DNA of 7,668 bases from Hydrogenophaga sp. (lineage in GTDB: Bacteria > Pseudomonadota > Gammaproteobacteria > Burkholderiales > Burkholderiaceae_C): NCBI GenBank assembly GCA_030684755.1, contig JAUXXN010000434.1, positions 1 through 7,668 of the forward strand. The letters are read 5' to 3'. The translations under genes and the position numbers were made by a program. Positions within the stretch are counted from its first letter, which is position 1; the number at the start of each line of letters is the position of its first letter. Positions 1 to 7,434 of this stretch are shown piece after piece. The notes beneath the pieces are model-generated. The model had not been told where the DNA came from and did not search any database. It saw nothing but the letters and a program-made list of their open reading frames with translations.

Positions 1-1
1 A

Positions 2-2740
2 GAGCTGTTGGTGCAGGTCGAAAAAGAAGAGCGCGGCAACAAGGGCGCGGCCCTCACCACCTTTGTGAGTCTGGCCGGGCGCTATGTGGTGCTGATGCCC
101 AACAACCCACGCGGCGGCGGTGTGAGTCGGCGCATTGAGGGCGAAGACCGGCAAGAGCTCAAAGCGGCGCTGGACCAGCTGGAATACCCCAACGGCATGA
201 GCATCATTGCCCGCACCGCTGGCATTGGCCGCGACGCGCCCGAACTGCAGTGGGACTTGAATTACCTGCTCAAGCTGTGGAACGCCATCGACGGTGCCGC
301 CCAAGGCGGCAAGGGCGCCTACCTGATCTACCAAGAGTCGAGCTTGGTGATCCGCGCCATCCGCGATTATTTCAACGGCGACATCGGCGAAATCCTGATC
401 GACACCGACGACATTTTTGAGCAAGCGCACCAGTTCATGAGCCACGTGATGCCCGAGCACGGGCACCGCGTGAAGCGCTACCGCGACGACGCGCCGCTGT
501 TCAGCCGTTTCCAGATCGAGCACCAGATCGAAACCGCCTACAGCCGCACGGTGAACCTGCCTTCGGGCGGCGCCATCGTCATCGACCAGACCGAAGCGCT
601 GGTGGCGGTGGACGTGAACTCGGCGCGCGCCATCAAGGGCGGCGACATTGAAGACACCGCCACCCGCACCAACCTAGAAGCCGCAGACGAGGTGGCGCGC
701 CAAGCCCGTTTGCGCGATTTGGGCGGCCTGATCGTGATCGATTTCATCGACATGGACGAGTCGAAGAACCGCCGCGAAGTGGAAAACCGCCTGCGCGACG
801 CACTGCGTCAAGACCGTGCCCGTGTGCAGTTTGGCGCCATCAGCAAATTTGGCCTGCTTGAAATGAGCCGCCAGCGCCTCAAGCCCATGCTGAGCGAAGG
901 CTCATCCATTCCCTGCCCTCGCTGCGGCGGATCTGGTCACATTCGAGACACGGAAAGCTCGGCGCTGCAAATTTTGCGCATCATTCAAGAAGAGTCGCTC
1001 AAAGACAGCACCGCCGCCGTGCTGGTGCAGGTGCCGGTTGAAGTAGCTAGCTTTTTGCTGAACGAAAAACGTACCGAAATCACCAAAATTGAACTCAAGC
1101 AGCGCATCAGCGTGCTGCTGGTGCCCAACAAGTCGCTGGACACGCCTAACTACAAGCTGGAACGCCTGAAGCACGACGACCCGCGCCTGGAAAACCTGGA
1201 CGCCAGCTACAAACTGGCCGACGAACCCGACGAAGCCACCGGCTTCACCCGCCGCAGCCAAGAGCGCACCAACAAGCAAGAACCGCTGATCAAAGGTGTG
1301 TTGCCCGACGGCCCAGCGCCCGTGGCCGCACCGCGCCCCGAAGCGCCTGCGCCCGTGGCCGCACCAATGGTGACAGTGACTGCGCCTGCGCCTGCGCCCG
1401 TGGCCCCAGCAGCAGCTCCGGTCGAGAAAGGTTTCTTTGCCTGGCTCAAGAGCATCTTCGGCGGAGCTGAACCTGCCCCTGTGGTCGCGGCACCTGCAAA
1501 AGCTCCAGCACCGGTCCTGCCATCGGGCAAAACGGGCGCTTCGGAAGAGCGTTCCGATGGACGCCGTGACAACCGCAGCCGGGGTGGCCGCAACCCCACC
1601 GAAACCCGCACACCGCGTGAAGGCCGCGAAGGCGGACGCGGCCCGCGTGGTGAAGCTCGCAGTGTGGAAGGCCGTCCAGAAGGACGTGGTGAGCGCCGTC
1701 CCGAAGGCCGTGATGGCCGCCCTGAAGGTCAACCAGCCCGTGCGGAGGGCCGGGGTGAAAACCGCGAAGGTCGTGAAACCCGTGACACCAGGGAACCTCG
1801 CGAACCGCGCAACGACGGTCGCAACGGCGGTCGCCCAGACCTGCGCCGCGACGCCCGCCGTGAGGCCGCTCCCGCAGACGCGAACGTGAACGTGGTTCTG
1901 GCCAACGCAGCGCCAGAAGCTGCAGCCGATACCCCGGAAGCCGCTGAGGCGCAGCGCCGCGAGCGCCGTCCTCGCAACGACAACCGCCGCCGTCAACCAG
2001 GCTCTGAAAATGCCGACGTGGGTACGCCCGTCCCAAGCGCAGATGCCGAGCAAACACCGAACGAGCCCACCGAAACGGTTGCAGAGGTGCCCCGCGAAGG
2101 CGGAGCCGACACCAGCGCGCCCCGCGCCCCGCGCGAGCGCCGCAGCCGAGACCGCTATGGCCGCGACCGCCGTGACCGCGCACCGCGCGACACCTCGGTA
2201 ACCCAGGTCGAAGAAGGCGCCACAGCGGAAGCGGCGGCGGTTGAACCGCAAAGCCGGGTAGAGACGCCATCAGAACCGCCGGTGCGCAGCAGCTACTTCA
2301 GCCTGCCCGTGGAAACGGCGCCCAGCCCCGCAGCGCCACCGGTTGCAGACATGCCAGTGGCTGTGCAAGTTGCCGTGGAACCTGTGGCCGTTGTTGTGGC
2401 CCAAACCCCTGCAAGCCAACCAGCACCTACTGCTGTGCGGGCGCCCCGCACAGCACCAGTACCGGCTGCTGAGCCTGTCGCTGGCGGGCTGCCCAAGGTG
2501 CAAGGTTTCGAGTTGTCGGTTGAAGCCCTTAACCAAGTGGCACAGAGCAGCGGTCTGGAATGGATCAATTCCAACGCAGAAAAGGTTGCCCAAGTGCAGG
2601 CGGCCATTGCGACTGAACCGAAACCTGTCCATGTGCCCCGCGAGCCCAAAATCGTGGCGCTGCCAGACGACGGTCCACTGGTGCTGGTGGAGACCCGCAA
2701 GGATCTGCGCAACATGCCTCTGCCCTTCGAAGTGCAGTAA
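2..2740 (+). CDS. rne: Ribonuclease E, 5'-partial (lacks about the first 98 residues)
   Basis: RNase E is the essential endoribonuclease that starts mRNA decay and matures rRNA and tRNA; in E. coli it also scaffolds the degradosome at the inner membrane. The frame is open to the window edge, and the first complete codon aligns near E. coli residue 99, so most of the S1 domain is missing. Numbering from that codon, the 5'-sensor residues G26, V30, R71, T72 and R274 match E. coli G124, V128, R169, T170 and R373. The Mg-binding catalytic residues D204 (611-613), N206 and D247 (740-742) match D303, N305 and D346. The zinc-link CPRC (C305, C308; 914-925) matches C404/C407. After the small domain comes a Pro/Ala linker (about 435-475), an amphipathic helix [14 protein letters not shown] (475-488) like the E. 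coli membrane-targeting segment, two Arg/Gly/Glu-rich blocks (about 515-622 and 650-730), and a tail with [10 protein letters not shown] and NMPLPFE. The product would be about 1,010 aa. Homology was judged by eye from the well-known E. coli sequence. Confidence 0.97.
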   Translation, partial: ELLVQVEKEERGNKGAALTTFVSLAGRYVVLMPNNPRGGGVSRRIEGEDRQELKAALDQLEYPNGMSIIARTAGIGRDAPELQWDLNYLLKLWNAIDGAAQGGKGAYLIYQESSLVIRAIRDYFNGDIGEILIDTDDIFEQAHQFMSHVMPEHGHRVKRYRDDAPLFSRFQIEHQIETAYSRTVNLPSGGAIVIDQTEALVAVDVNSARAIKGGDIEDTATRTNLEAADEVARQARLRDLGGLIVIDFIDMDESKNRREVENRLRDALRQDRARVQFGAISKFGLLEMSRQRLKPMLSEGSSIPCPRCGGSGHIRDTESSALQILRIIQEESLKDSTAAVLVQVPVEVASFLLNEKRTEITKIELKQRISVLLVPNKSLDTPNYKLERLKHDDPRLENLDASYKLADEPDEATGFTRRSQERTNKQEPLIKGVLPDGPAPVAAPRPEAPAPVAAPMVTVTAPAPAPVAPAAAPVEKGFFAWLKSIFGGAEPAPVVAAPAKAPAPVLPSGKTGASEERSDGRRDNRSRGGRNPTETRTPREGREGGRGPRGEARSVEGRPEGRGERRPEGRDGRPEGQPARAEGRGENREGRETRDTREPREPRNDGRNGGRPDLRRDARREAAPADANVNVVLANAAPEAAADTPEAAEAQRRERRPRNDNRRRQPGSENADVGTPVPSADAEQTPNEPTETVAEVPREGGADTSAPRAPRERRSRDRYGRDRRDRAPRDTSVTQVEEGATAEAAAVEPQSRVETPSEPPVRSSYFSLPVETAPSPAAPPVADMPVAVQVAVEPVAVVVAQTPASQPAPTAVRAPRTAPVPAAEPVAGGLPKVQGFELSVEALNQVAQSSGLEWINSNAEKVAQVQAAIATEPKPVHVPREPKIVALPDDGPLVLVETRKDLRNMPLPFEVQ
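1316..1405 (+). repeat. Three copies of a 12-bp repeat in the rne Pro/Ala linker
   Basis: The 12-mer GCGCCCGTGGCC occurs at 1316-1327, 1349-1360 and 1394-1405, all in the same reading frame, and encodes PAPVA each time. The last two copies are preceded by extra GCGCCT units that add PA pairs. The spacing (33 and 45 bp) is a multiple of three, so copy-number change would lengthen or shorten the linker without a frameshift. The linker sits between the catalytic half and the amphipathic helix. It is probably an ordinary low-complexity expansion in a disordered segment. Confidence 0.8.
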
Positions 2741-2749
2741 TTTGCACAA

Positions 2750-2773
2750 AGCACACGCGCTCAGGCGTGTGCT
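2750..2773 (+). other. Hairpin in the rne 3' untranslated region
   Basis: A perfect 9-bp stem, AGCACACGC (2750-2758) with GCGTGTGCT (2765-2773), encloses a 6-nt loop and begins 10 nt after the rne stop codon. No T-run follows, so it is unlikely to terminate on its own. It may protect the 3' end of the rne transcript or act together with the stronger palindrome 11 nt further on. Confidence 0.6.
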
Positions 2774-2784
2774 GCGTGCTTAAC

Positions 2785-2814
2785 CAAAACGCCGACCCAT
2801 GGGTCGGCGTTTTG
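2785..2814. terminator. Bidirectional Rho-independent terminator between rne and the hem operon
   Basis: The 30 bp are a perfect palindrome centred on CCCATGGG, with arms CAAAACGCCGACCC and GGGTCGGCGTTTTG. As RNA this makes a stem of about 13 bp with a 4-nt loop. It ends in TTTT when read on either strand, so it can stop rne transcripts on the plus strand and hem-operon read-through on the minus strand. It lies 44 nt after the rne stop and about 210 nt past the hemY stop. The T-tracts are short (four), but the stem is GC-rich and perfect. Confidence 0.85.
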
Positions 2815-2842
2815 CATTTCGGGGTTGAACGGCAACCACGCC

Positions 2843-2959
2843 ATGGATTTTTTGAATGGGTTGGTGCCTGTGCGCCATTCGATTGACGCCCAAGGCGAAG
2901 AGCGCTCAGACTCTCGGCACTCATTGCGTTTCCAGATCGACCGTGAACGCGAAGGCTAA
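2843..2959 (+). CDS. Possible 38-codon small ORF, unrecognised
   Basis: An ATG-to-TAA frame of 38 codons lies after the rne terminator, in the only sizeable stretch here that no larger gene explains. The product would start MDFLNGLVPVRHS and end in a charged stretch, RFQIDREREG. It has no signal peptide, membrane segment or cysteine. Codon choice (CGC, GGC, GAC, GAA) resembles the neighbouring genes. Against it: there is no clear Shine-Dalgarno sequence before the ATG, I see no promoter, and the length is within what chance gives in GC-rich DNA. It could equally be the remnant of a lost gene or part of an untranslated RNA. I do not recognise the sequence and assign no function. Confidence 0.25.
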   Translation: MDFLNGLVPVRHSIDAQGEERSDSRHSLRFQIDREREG

Positions 2960-3024
2960 GCGCAGACAGTACAAGCGTACGGCAAGCGAAGCCGACAAAG
3001 TGCACGGTTGATATGGAAATGGAA
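2960..3024. other. Unexplained spacer between the small ORF and the hemY stop
   Basis: This 65-base stretch holds no gene I can support. It contains GTACAAGCGTAC (2969-2980, GTAC at both ends) and a repeated CAAGCG (2972-2977 and 2983-2988). It would form the 3' untranslated region of the hem operon on the minus strand if transcription runs on to the palindrome at 2785-2814. No terminator is seen directly after hemY on the minus strand. Confidence 0.35.
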
Positions 3025-4338
3025 TCAGCCCATCTGGGCCGCTTTTTTCCAGGCGGCTTGGGCAGCGGCTTCGTCACCCCGCTCTTGTGCCAGCTCAGCG
3101 AGCGCGCACCAGGTGCGGCGCAGCAGAGCAGGCTCTTGCAGACTGTGCCCGGCCTGGCCCAGCAACTGGGCGGCTTTGCCCCAGAGCTGGCGTTGCATGC
3201 ACGCCTGACCCGACAAATACTGCAAATAAGGGTTGTTGGGCAGCTGCTGTTGCGACTGTTCCAAGCGTGCCAACCCACTGGCGTCCAGTTGCAACAAACC
3301 CGGCTCCAGCGCCTGCACACAGAGACTCTGCTGCGTGGTGTCCAGAGAGGCAAACGCCTGCCAAAGTGGCTCCAACCATGCGCGTACCAGTGCGGCTGCG
3401 GCCTGGCGATCGGCGGTGTCGCCCCCATCACTGTTCGACTCTGCCAACTGGTTGGCACGTTGTGCTGCGGCCAGTGCCAGCTCAGGCATGGCGCGTTCGG
3501 TGCTGTCAAGTTTGCGCCACACCGTTTGCAGTTGCTGAAGATCGTGCGCTTGCGCCAACGCATCCAGGGCCAGCCCCCTCACAATGCTGCGCGCGACAAG
3601 GGGCGTGAAGGCGCGGTGCTTGGCCAGCACACGAGCGGTCTCCAGCGCTTCTGCGGTGGCGCCGCCCAACCGGGCAACACGCAGCTTCAGACGCAGGGCC
3701 TGAATACGGCGGGCAGCACCGTGCGGCAGTTGGGCCAGTCGGCTGCGGGCCGTCTGAATGTCACGGTCTTCCACCGCCCAGCGCACGGCACGCAGCAAAG
3801 CACCTTCATACACCTCGGGCGCATTTTTCGCCAACTGCGGTGCCAGGGCCGCTTGCAGATGTTCGTCGCGCCGCTCGCGGTTTTGCAACGACTGGGCACT
3901 TTCCGCCAGCAACAGGTGGGCCAACAACTGGAGCTGATCCCGGCGCGGCCACTGTGCCACCGCACCAGATTCCAACTGGTCCAGCGCTTTCTGGGCGGCC
4001 GACTGGGCGCGCACAAATCGGCCCGACAACTGGTACGACAACGCATCCACCACAGCACCCACAACCGCGCGTTCCACCTGCTGGCCACGCCACCGCTGGG
4101 CCTGTGCCGGTAGCTCGCGCAGCGCGGCAACGGCCCGCAAGGCCAGATGCAACAACACAAACGCAGCGATCAGCGCGAACACCACGAAGTTGAACGAGAC
4201 ATCGAACCGGTAAGGTGGCCAGAAAAGGGTGAGCGTGGCGGGGTTGCGCCCCACCAGCAATGCCAAGGCCACAGCCAGAGCCGCCAGACCCAGGAACCAG
4301 AACACACTGCGCATGGCGCCGTGCTGCAAACTGCGCAT
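3025..4338 (-). CDS. hemY: HemY-like inner-membrane TPR protein of the heme operon
   Basis: This 437-aa protein belongs to the HemY family found after hemX in proteobacteria. Its role in protoheme biogenesis is only loosely defined, and it is not the Bacillus protoporphyrinogen oxidase also called HemY. Two hydrophobic segments (about residues 11-30 and 46-70) flank the family-typical PPYRFDVS stretch and should anchor it in the inner membrane. The rest is Ala/Leu/Gln-rich helix pairs of TPR type, ending with a typical repeat (NPYLQYLSGQACMQRQLWGKAAQLL). The length is a little above the roughly 400 aa usual in enterics. The first ATG is chosen because GGGAGGT lies 5 nt upstream; a second ATG at residue 9, which looks like the usual family N-terminus, has no such site. 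The start overlaps the hemX stop by one base (TGATG). It is the last gene of the operon. Confidence 0.9.
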   Translation of the reverse strand: MRSLQHGAMRSVFWFLGLAALAVALALLVGRNPATLTLFWPPYRFDVSFNFVVFALIAAFVLLHLALRAVAALRELPAQAQRWRGQQVERAVVGAVVDALSYQLSGRFVRAQSAAQKALDQLESGAVAQWPRRDQLQLLAHLLLAESAQSLQNRERRDEHLQAALAPQLAKNAPEVYEGALLRAVRWAVEDRDIQTARSRLAQLPHGAARRIQALRLKLRVARLGGATAEALETARVLAKHRAFTPLVARSIVRGLALDALAQAHDLQQLQTVWRKLDSTERAMPELALAAAQRANQLAESNSDGGDTADRQAAAALVRAWLEPLWQAFASLDTTQQSLCVQALEPGLLQLDASGLARLEQSQQQLPNNPYLQYLSGQACMQRQLWGKAAQLLGQAGHSLQEPALLRRTWCALAELAQERGDEAAAQAAWKKAAQMG

Positions 4339-5564
4339 CAGCGACCTCCCGCCGCAGCCGCCAGCGCGACCAGCGTTTCGTCGGGCCGGGGCAGGTTGTT
4401 GTCCACCAGATCGTTGCGCAGGCCAGCCAGCACACGTTGTGCACCAGCGACCGTTGGAGCGGTGGTGTCAAAGTATCGTTCCAACGCCAGTTCAACGGCG
4501 GCCACATCGGCTTGGCTAGACACCATGTGTCGCGCCAACAGGCCCAGCCGAGCATTGAGCAATTTGAGTTTGAGGTTTTCACGCAAGAAAAAGGCCTGCT
4601 CGGGCGCGAGCAAGGCCGCCTCGGGGCGGTCAATGCGGCTGACCCTCACCAATTCGCGCCCGCTTCGGGTCACGTCGGCCCAGATACGGCCCCAAAAATC
4701 CTGAAAAACCGCAGACACACGGCCCCAGCCTTGGCTCAAACCGCTGTCAGCGGGGGGATGTTCCACGGCATGCGCATCGATGGCGCTGCTAGGCAGGCTG
4801 GCGACGGGCACTACAGCATCCGGGCTGCTGGCGGCAGCAGATTCACCCTCTGCAGCGGCACCGGCAAGTTCGGTGCTTACCTGGTTTTTCATGGTTGCTG
4901 TGGGCCCACGGCCCGGACCCACAGCGTTGAGCACCGGCCACTCGTCCACTTGGCGAGCGAGTTCGTCCAACCTCAAGGCCAGGGCAGGAATGTCGGCCAA
5001 CGAAGCTGTTTGTATGCGCTCTATGTCGCGCGCAATGGCGCGCTGAACAGGGTTTAGCCGCGGCTGGGCGGCACGGGCAATGCGCTGGTCGGCTGCCTGC
5101 AAGGCCGACACCAGGGGCTGTGCGCTGCCGGTGAGTTGAGCTTGCTGCAAGGCCAGCCGCAGCGCAGCTTCCAAGTCTTGCACCAAATTGTCGTCGCGCG
5201 AGCGCGACAGGGTGAGCATCAGCTCTTCGAGCTGGCTGCGTTGCAGACTCACTTCAGAGAGCCGCAGCTCGGCCACGGTGAGGCGGGCTTGCAGCTCTTG
5301 CGACAGAGCTTCGGCCTGCCCAGCCACGTTGCGCGCTGCCTGGGCTTGGTTGGCGCTGTCTTGGCTGCGGCGCGCAAACTCTTGCTGGGTGAAGCTGAGT
5401 TTTTGCCACAGCAAGCCACTCATGACGAGCGCCAGCGCAGCGACCAGCAGGCCCAGCGACAACAGCCAAGTCACCGAACGCGGTGAGGCCGCAGGCAATA
5501 CCGCAGGGACAGCGCTGGCTACAGGCGGGGCGGTGGTGGGGTGTTCGGTGGGGGTTTGACTCAT
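4338..5564 (-). CDS. hemX: HemX-family membrane protein (uroporphyrinogen-III methyltransferase-like by name only)
   Basis: This 408-aa protein is a HemX family member, often annotated as uroporphyrinogen-III C-methyltransferase although no methyltransferase domain is present. In order: a Pro/Ala-rich cytoplasmic N-terminus (1-28), one transmembrane helix (about 31-53), a Gln/Glu/Arg-rich coiled coil (about 56-125), helical periplasmic segments, a low-complexity Ala/Ser/Pro stretch (about 217-278), and the conserved C-terminal block RIDRPEAALLAPEQAFFLRE (310-329) followed by ENLKLKLLNARLGLLAR. The frame stays open far upstream, but the true start is the ATG at 5564. It has GGAG (5571-5574) 6 nt before it and overlaps the hemD stop as ATGA. 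The upstream extension is only hemD read in another frame. It is the third gene of the operon. A scaffold or assembly role for tetrapyrrole enzymes at the membrane is a guess. Confidence 0.92.
   Translation of the reverse strand: MSQTPTEHPTTAPPVASAVPAVLPAASPRSVTWLLSLGLLVAALALVMSGLLWQKLSFTQQEFARRSQDSANQAQAARNVAGQAEALSQELQARLTVAELRLSEVSLQRSQLEELMLTLSRSRDDNLVQDLEAALRLALQQAQLTGSAQPLVSALQAADQRIARAAQPRLNPVQRAIARDIERIQTASLADIPALALRLDELARQVDEWPVLNAVGPGRGPTATMKNQVSTELAGAAAEGESAAASSPDAVVPVASLPSSAIDAHAVEHPPADSGLSQGWGRVSAVFQDFWGRIWADVTRSGRELVRVSRIDRPEAALLAPEQAFFLRENLKLKLLNARLGLLARHMVSSQADVAAVELALERYFDTTAPTVAGAQRVLAGLRNDLVDNNLPRPDETLVALAAAAGGR
4344..4350 (-). promoter_or_regulatory. Strong Shine-Dalgarno sequence that sets the hemY start
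   Basis: On the minus strand GGGAGGT is followed by 5 nt (CGCTG) and then the hemY ATG. It lies inside the last codons of hemX, so ribosomes finishing hemX arrive at it. It favours the ATG at 4338 over the in-frame ATG at 4314. Confidence 0.8.
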
Positions 5565-6451
5565 GGGCGGCTCCAGTTCGATTCTAGAGCGAGCAACACA
5601 TCGGCCAAGGCGGGCCGGGTGTCCATCACCCGGCCGAAGCCGGTAACGATGGCTGTGGCCGCAATGCGCGGGTGGGTGGCCAGGGCGCTGGCTTGCGTCC
5701 ACACCGCTGCTGGAGCCAGACCGCGCAAATGGACCAAGGCTTCGGAGCTGCTGAACAACCACAGGCTGCCGCTGGCGGTGGCACTTTGTAGCAGGGCTTG
5801 CAGGGCGGGTGTGCTCGGTGGTGCGCGGCGCTCGTAGGCCACGCAGGCCTGCACCTGGGCGCCTGCGGCTTGGCACTGTTGAATCAGCCAGTCGCGCCCG
5901 TTGCCCGCCAACGCCTGCGCAGCCGGTTCTGGCGCTGAAGGGGCTGCGGCAGGCTGCGAAGCACCGCGCACGATCAAGATGCGCTGGCCCGGTTTCAGCT
6001 GCGGGGCCACCACCGGCCACAAGGCTTCGGAGTCGAACTGCACGGCATCAGCCGCCGGAGCATCGATGTGTTCGGCGCCTAAACCGCGAGTGGCCAGGGC
6101 TTGCGCCAACACACGGGCGGTGCCCGGCCCAGGCGCCCAGAAGCGGGTGCGAACGCTGGCCGCCTGCGATGCCTGCGGTGCTTGCACCGCCGCCGAGAAA
6201 AAATGCTGCACCGCCGCCGCGCTCACAAACATGATGGCGTCGGCGTCCAGCCAGTGGGCGCGGGTCTGTTGCAACCGCTGCTGTGTAGCCGCATCGGTGG
6301 GCTCGGCTATTTCAATCAACGGCAGGGCTTGCGAGGGCCAGCCCTCGGCCTGCAGGGCCTGCACCCAAGCGGTGGCCTCGGGCTCGGGCCGCGTGACGAT
6401 GACGCGTTGCAGCCGCTCCCGCGCGCGGGGCGCAGCCGTGTAGGCAGACAA
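5561..6451 (-). CDS. hemD: Uroporphyrinogen-III synthase
   Basis: HemD cyclises hydroxymethylbilane to uroporphyrinogen III with inversion of ring D, the branch-point step for heme, siroheme and cobalamin. With the TTG start chosen here it has 296 aa, somewhat longer than the usual 240-270. The two-lobed fold is recognisable: VIVTRPEPEA (17-26) opens the first lobe, and later come FVSAAAVQHFF, RFWAPGPGTARVLA, RILIVRGASQ, VQACVAYERRAP, LWLFSSSEAL and the closing ATAIVTGFGRVMD. HemD is poorly conserved, so the call rests on these motifs plus its place after hemC. No ATG or GTG is available between the hemC stop and VIVTRP. TTG at 6451, 2 nt after the hemC stop and 7 nt after GTGGAAG, is the best start; a CTG at 6457 is the alternative. 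The stop overlaps the hemX start. Confidence 0.92.
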   Translation of the reverse strand: MSAYTAAPRARERLQRVIVTRPEPEATAWVQALQAEGWPSQALPLIEIAEPTDAATQQRLQQTRAHWLDADAIMFVSAAAVQHFFSAAVQAPQASQAASVRTRFWAPGPGTARVLAQALATRGLGAEHIDAPAADAVQFDSEALWPVVAPQLKPGQRILIVRGASQPAAAPSAPEPAAQALAGNGRDWLIQQCQAAGAQVQACVAYERRAPPSTPALQALLQSATASGSLWLFSSSEALVHLRGLAPAAVWTQASALATHPRIAATAIVTGFGRVMDTRPALADVLLALESNWSRP

Positions 6452-6453
6452 GG

Positions 6454-7401
6454 TCAGGCTTCCACGCTGGTGGCGGGCGGCTGGGCACCGGCGGCACGCA
6501 AGGCGTCGGCCACGCGCTGGCCCAGGGCTTCGGCCTGCGCCAGGTCTTGCACATAGGCCTGCCCGCTCACCCGCACCACCGGCTGCACACCTTCGGTGTC
6601 GCCCCAGGCGGCGTCCAATTGCAAGCGACCCGCGTCGCTGGCATGCCAGTGGGCGTAGGCCGCCAGCGGCATGGAACAACTGCCGCCCATGGCACGCGAC
6701 ACTGTGCGCTCGGCCGCCACGCGCAGCCAGGTGGGCTGGTGTACCAAGGGCGCCAGCGCGGTCAACAAGTCGGCCCGGTCGGCCCGAATTTCGATGCCCA
6801 GGGCGCCCTGCCCCGCTGCCGGCAAAGACTCGACCGGCTCAAAAATATGGCGAATGCGCTCCGACAAACCCAGCCGCTTGAGGCCAGCAGCGGCCAACAC
6901 AATGGCGTGGTATTGACCGTCGTCGAGCTTGCGCAACCGGGTGTCGAGGTTGCCGCGCAGGGGTTCAATGCGCACGTCGCTGCGGCCCAGCGCGTCCAGC
7001 GCTTCGCGCAGCAGCACCAGACGGCGCAGGCTGGACGTGCCCACCACCGCGCCCGTCGGCAAGTCAGCCAAGGTGGCGCACACGGGCGACACCCAGGCGT
7101 CACGCGGGTCTTCGCGCTCCATCACACAAGCCAGCGCGAACCCTTCGGGCAGGTCCATCGGCACGTCTTTCAACGAATGCACCGCGATGTCGGCCCGCCC
7201 CTCTTCCAGCGCCACTTCCAGTTCTTTCACAAACAAACCTTTGCCACCCACTTTGGACAGGCTGCGGTCCAAAATCTGATCGCCTTTGGTCGTCATGCCG
7301 AGCAGTTGAACACGGTGGCCCAGCCCTTGCAACAAAGCTTTGACGTGTTCGGCCTGCCAAAGCGCCAAACGGCTTTCGCGGGTGGCGATGGTGATGGACA
7401 T
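6454..7401 (-). CDS. hemC: Porphobilinogen deaminase (hydroxymethylbilane synthase)
   Basis: HemC condenses four porphobilinogen molecules into hydroxymethylbilane in the cytoplasm, using a covalently bound dipyrromethane cofactor. The 315-aa length is normal (E. coli 313). Family signatures are intact: [16 protein letters not shown] at the N-terminus; [29 protein letters not shown], where D79 matches catalytic D84 of E. coli; GTSSLRR and the RGNLDTRL stretch of cofactor- and substrate-binding arginines; and [13 protein letters not shown], whose Cys242 (6676-6678) carries the cofactor. The ATG at 7401 gives the standard family N-terminus. The frame stays open to a TTG at 7449, but that extension runs into the A-tract repeats and looks non-coding. 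No good Shine-Dalgarno site precedes the ATG. It is the first gene of the minus-strand operon, and the stop is separated from the hemD TTG by two bases. Confidence 0.97.
   Translation of the reverse strand: MSITIATRESRLALWQAEHVKALLQGLGHRVQLLGMTTKGDQILDRSLSKVGGKGLFVKELEVALEEGRADIAVHSLKDVPMDLPEGFALACVMEREDPRDAWVSPVCATLADLPTGAVVGTSSLRRLVLLREALDALGRSDVRIEPLRGNLDTRLRKLDDGQYHAIVLAAAGLKRLGLSERIRHIFEPVESLPAAGQGALGIEIRADRADLLTALAPLVHQPTWLRVAAERTVSRAMGGSCSMPLAAYAHWHASDAGRLQLDAAWGDTEGVQPVVRVSGQAYVQDLAQAEALGQRVADALRAAGAQPPATSVEA
6459..6465 (-). promoter_or_regulatory. Ribosome binding site supporting a TTG start for hemD
   Basis: GTGGAAG on the minus strand lies within the last codons of hemC, 7 nt before the TTG proposed as the hemD start. 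It is a moderate match to the anti-Shine-Dalgarno sequence, and it decides the start because no ATG or GTG lies nearby in frame. Confidence 0.5.
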
Positions 7402-7434
7402 GGGTATGGAATTTGCTATGGACACTTGAATGGA
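7394..7434. repeat. ATGGA pentamer four times at 12-bp steps across the hemC start
   Basis: ATGGA occurs at 7394, 7406, 7418 and 7430 on the plus strand, exactly 12 bp apart (TCCAT on the minus strand). The 7 bp between copies differ, so this is a degenerate or decayed tandem array or a spaced binding pattern. One copy falls just inside hemC and the rest lie in its leader; the hemC ATG lies between the first two. The last copy is fused to the first GATC of the next array. Confidence 0.55.

Noticed and set aside
902..2251. Long open frame (449 codons) on the minus strand opposite rne
   Set aside because: It is a mirror of the GC-rich, Arg/Ala-rich rne codons. Its translation is Cys/Arg/Gly-rich with no family motif, and the plus-strand frame carries unmistakable RNase E residues.
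2823..2853. Small hairpin GGTTG/CAACC followed by a T6 run, as a second terminator
   Set aside because: The stem is 5 bp and the T-run begins 10 nt after it, too far for intrinsic termination.
3028..3048. Terminator-like GCCC-ATCT-GGGC plus T6 on the plus strand at the end of hemY
   Set aside because: The stem is only 4 bp and the T-run is explained by lysine codons of hemY on the other strand. It would gain weight only if a plus-strand transcript from 2820-2960 were shown.
3013..4113. 366-codon open frame on the plus strand opposite hemY
   Set aside because: The minus-strand frame has HemY membrane segments, TPR pattern, a strong ribosome binding site and operon overlap. The plus frame has none of these and a Gln/Leu/Arg-rich translation typical of an antisense shadow.
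5565..6020. 152-codon upstream extension of hemX
   Set aside because: It lies wholly inside hemD in another frame and is Arg/Pro/Gly-rich. The ATG at 5564 has GGAG at the right distance and overlaps the hemD stop.
6452..6679. Upstream extension of hemD to an ATG at 6679
   Set aside because: It overlaps the conserved C-terminal domain of hemC, including the cofactor cysteine region, and reads as a frame shadow. HemD would become far longer than the family.
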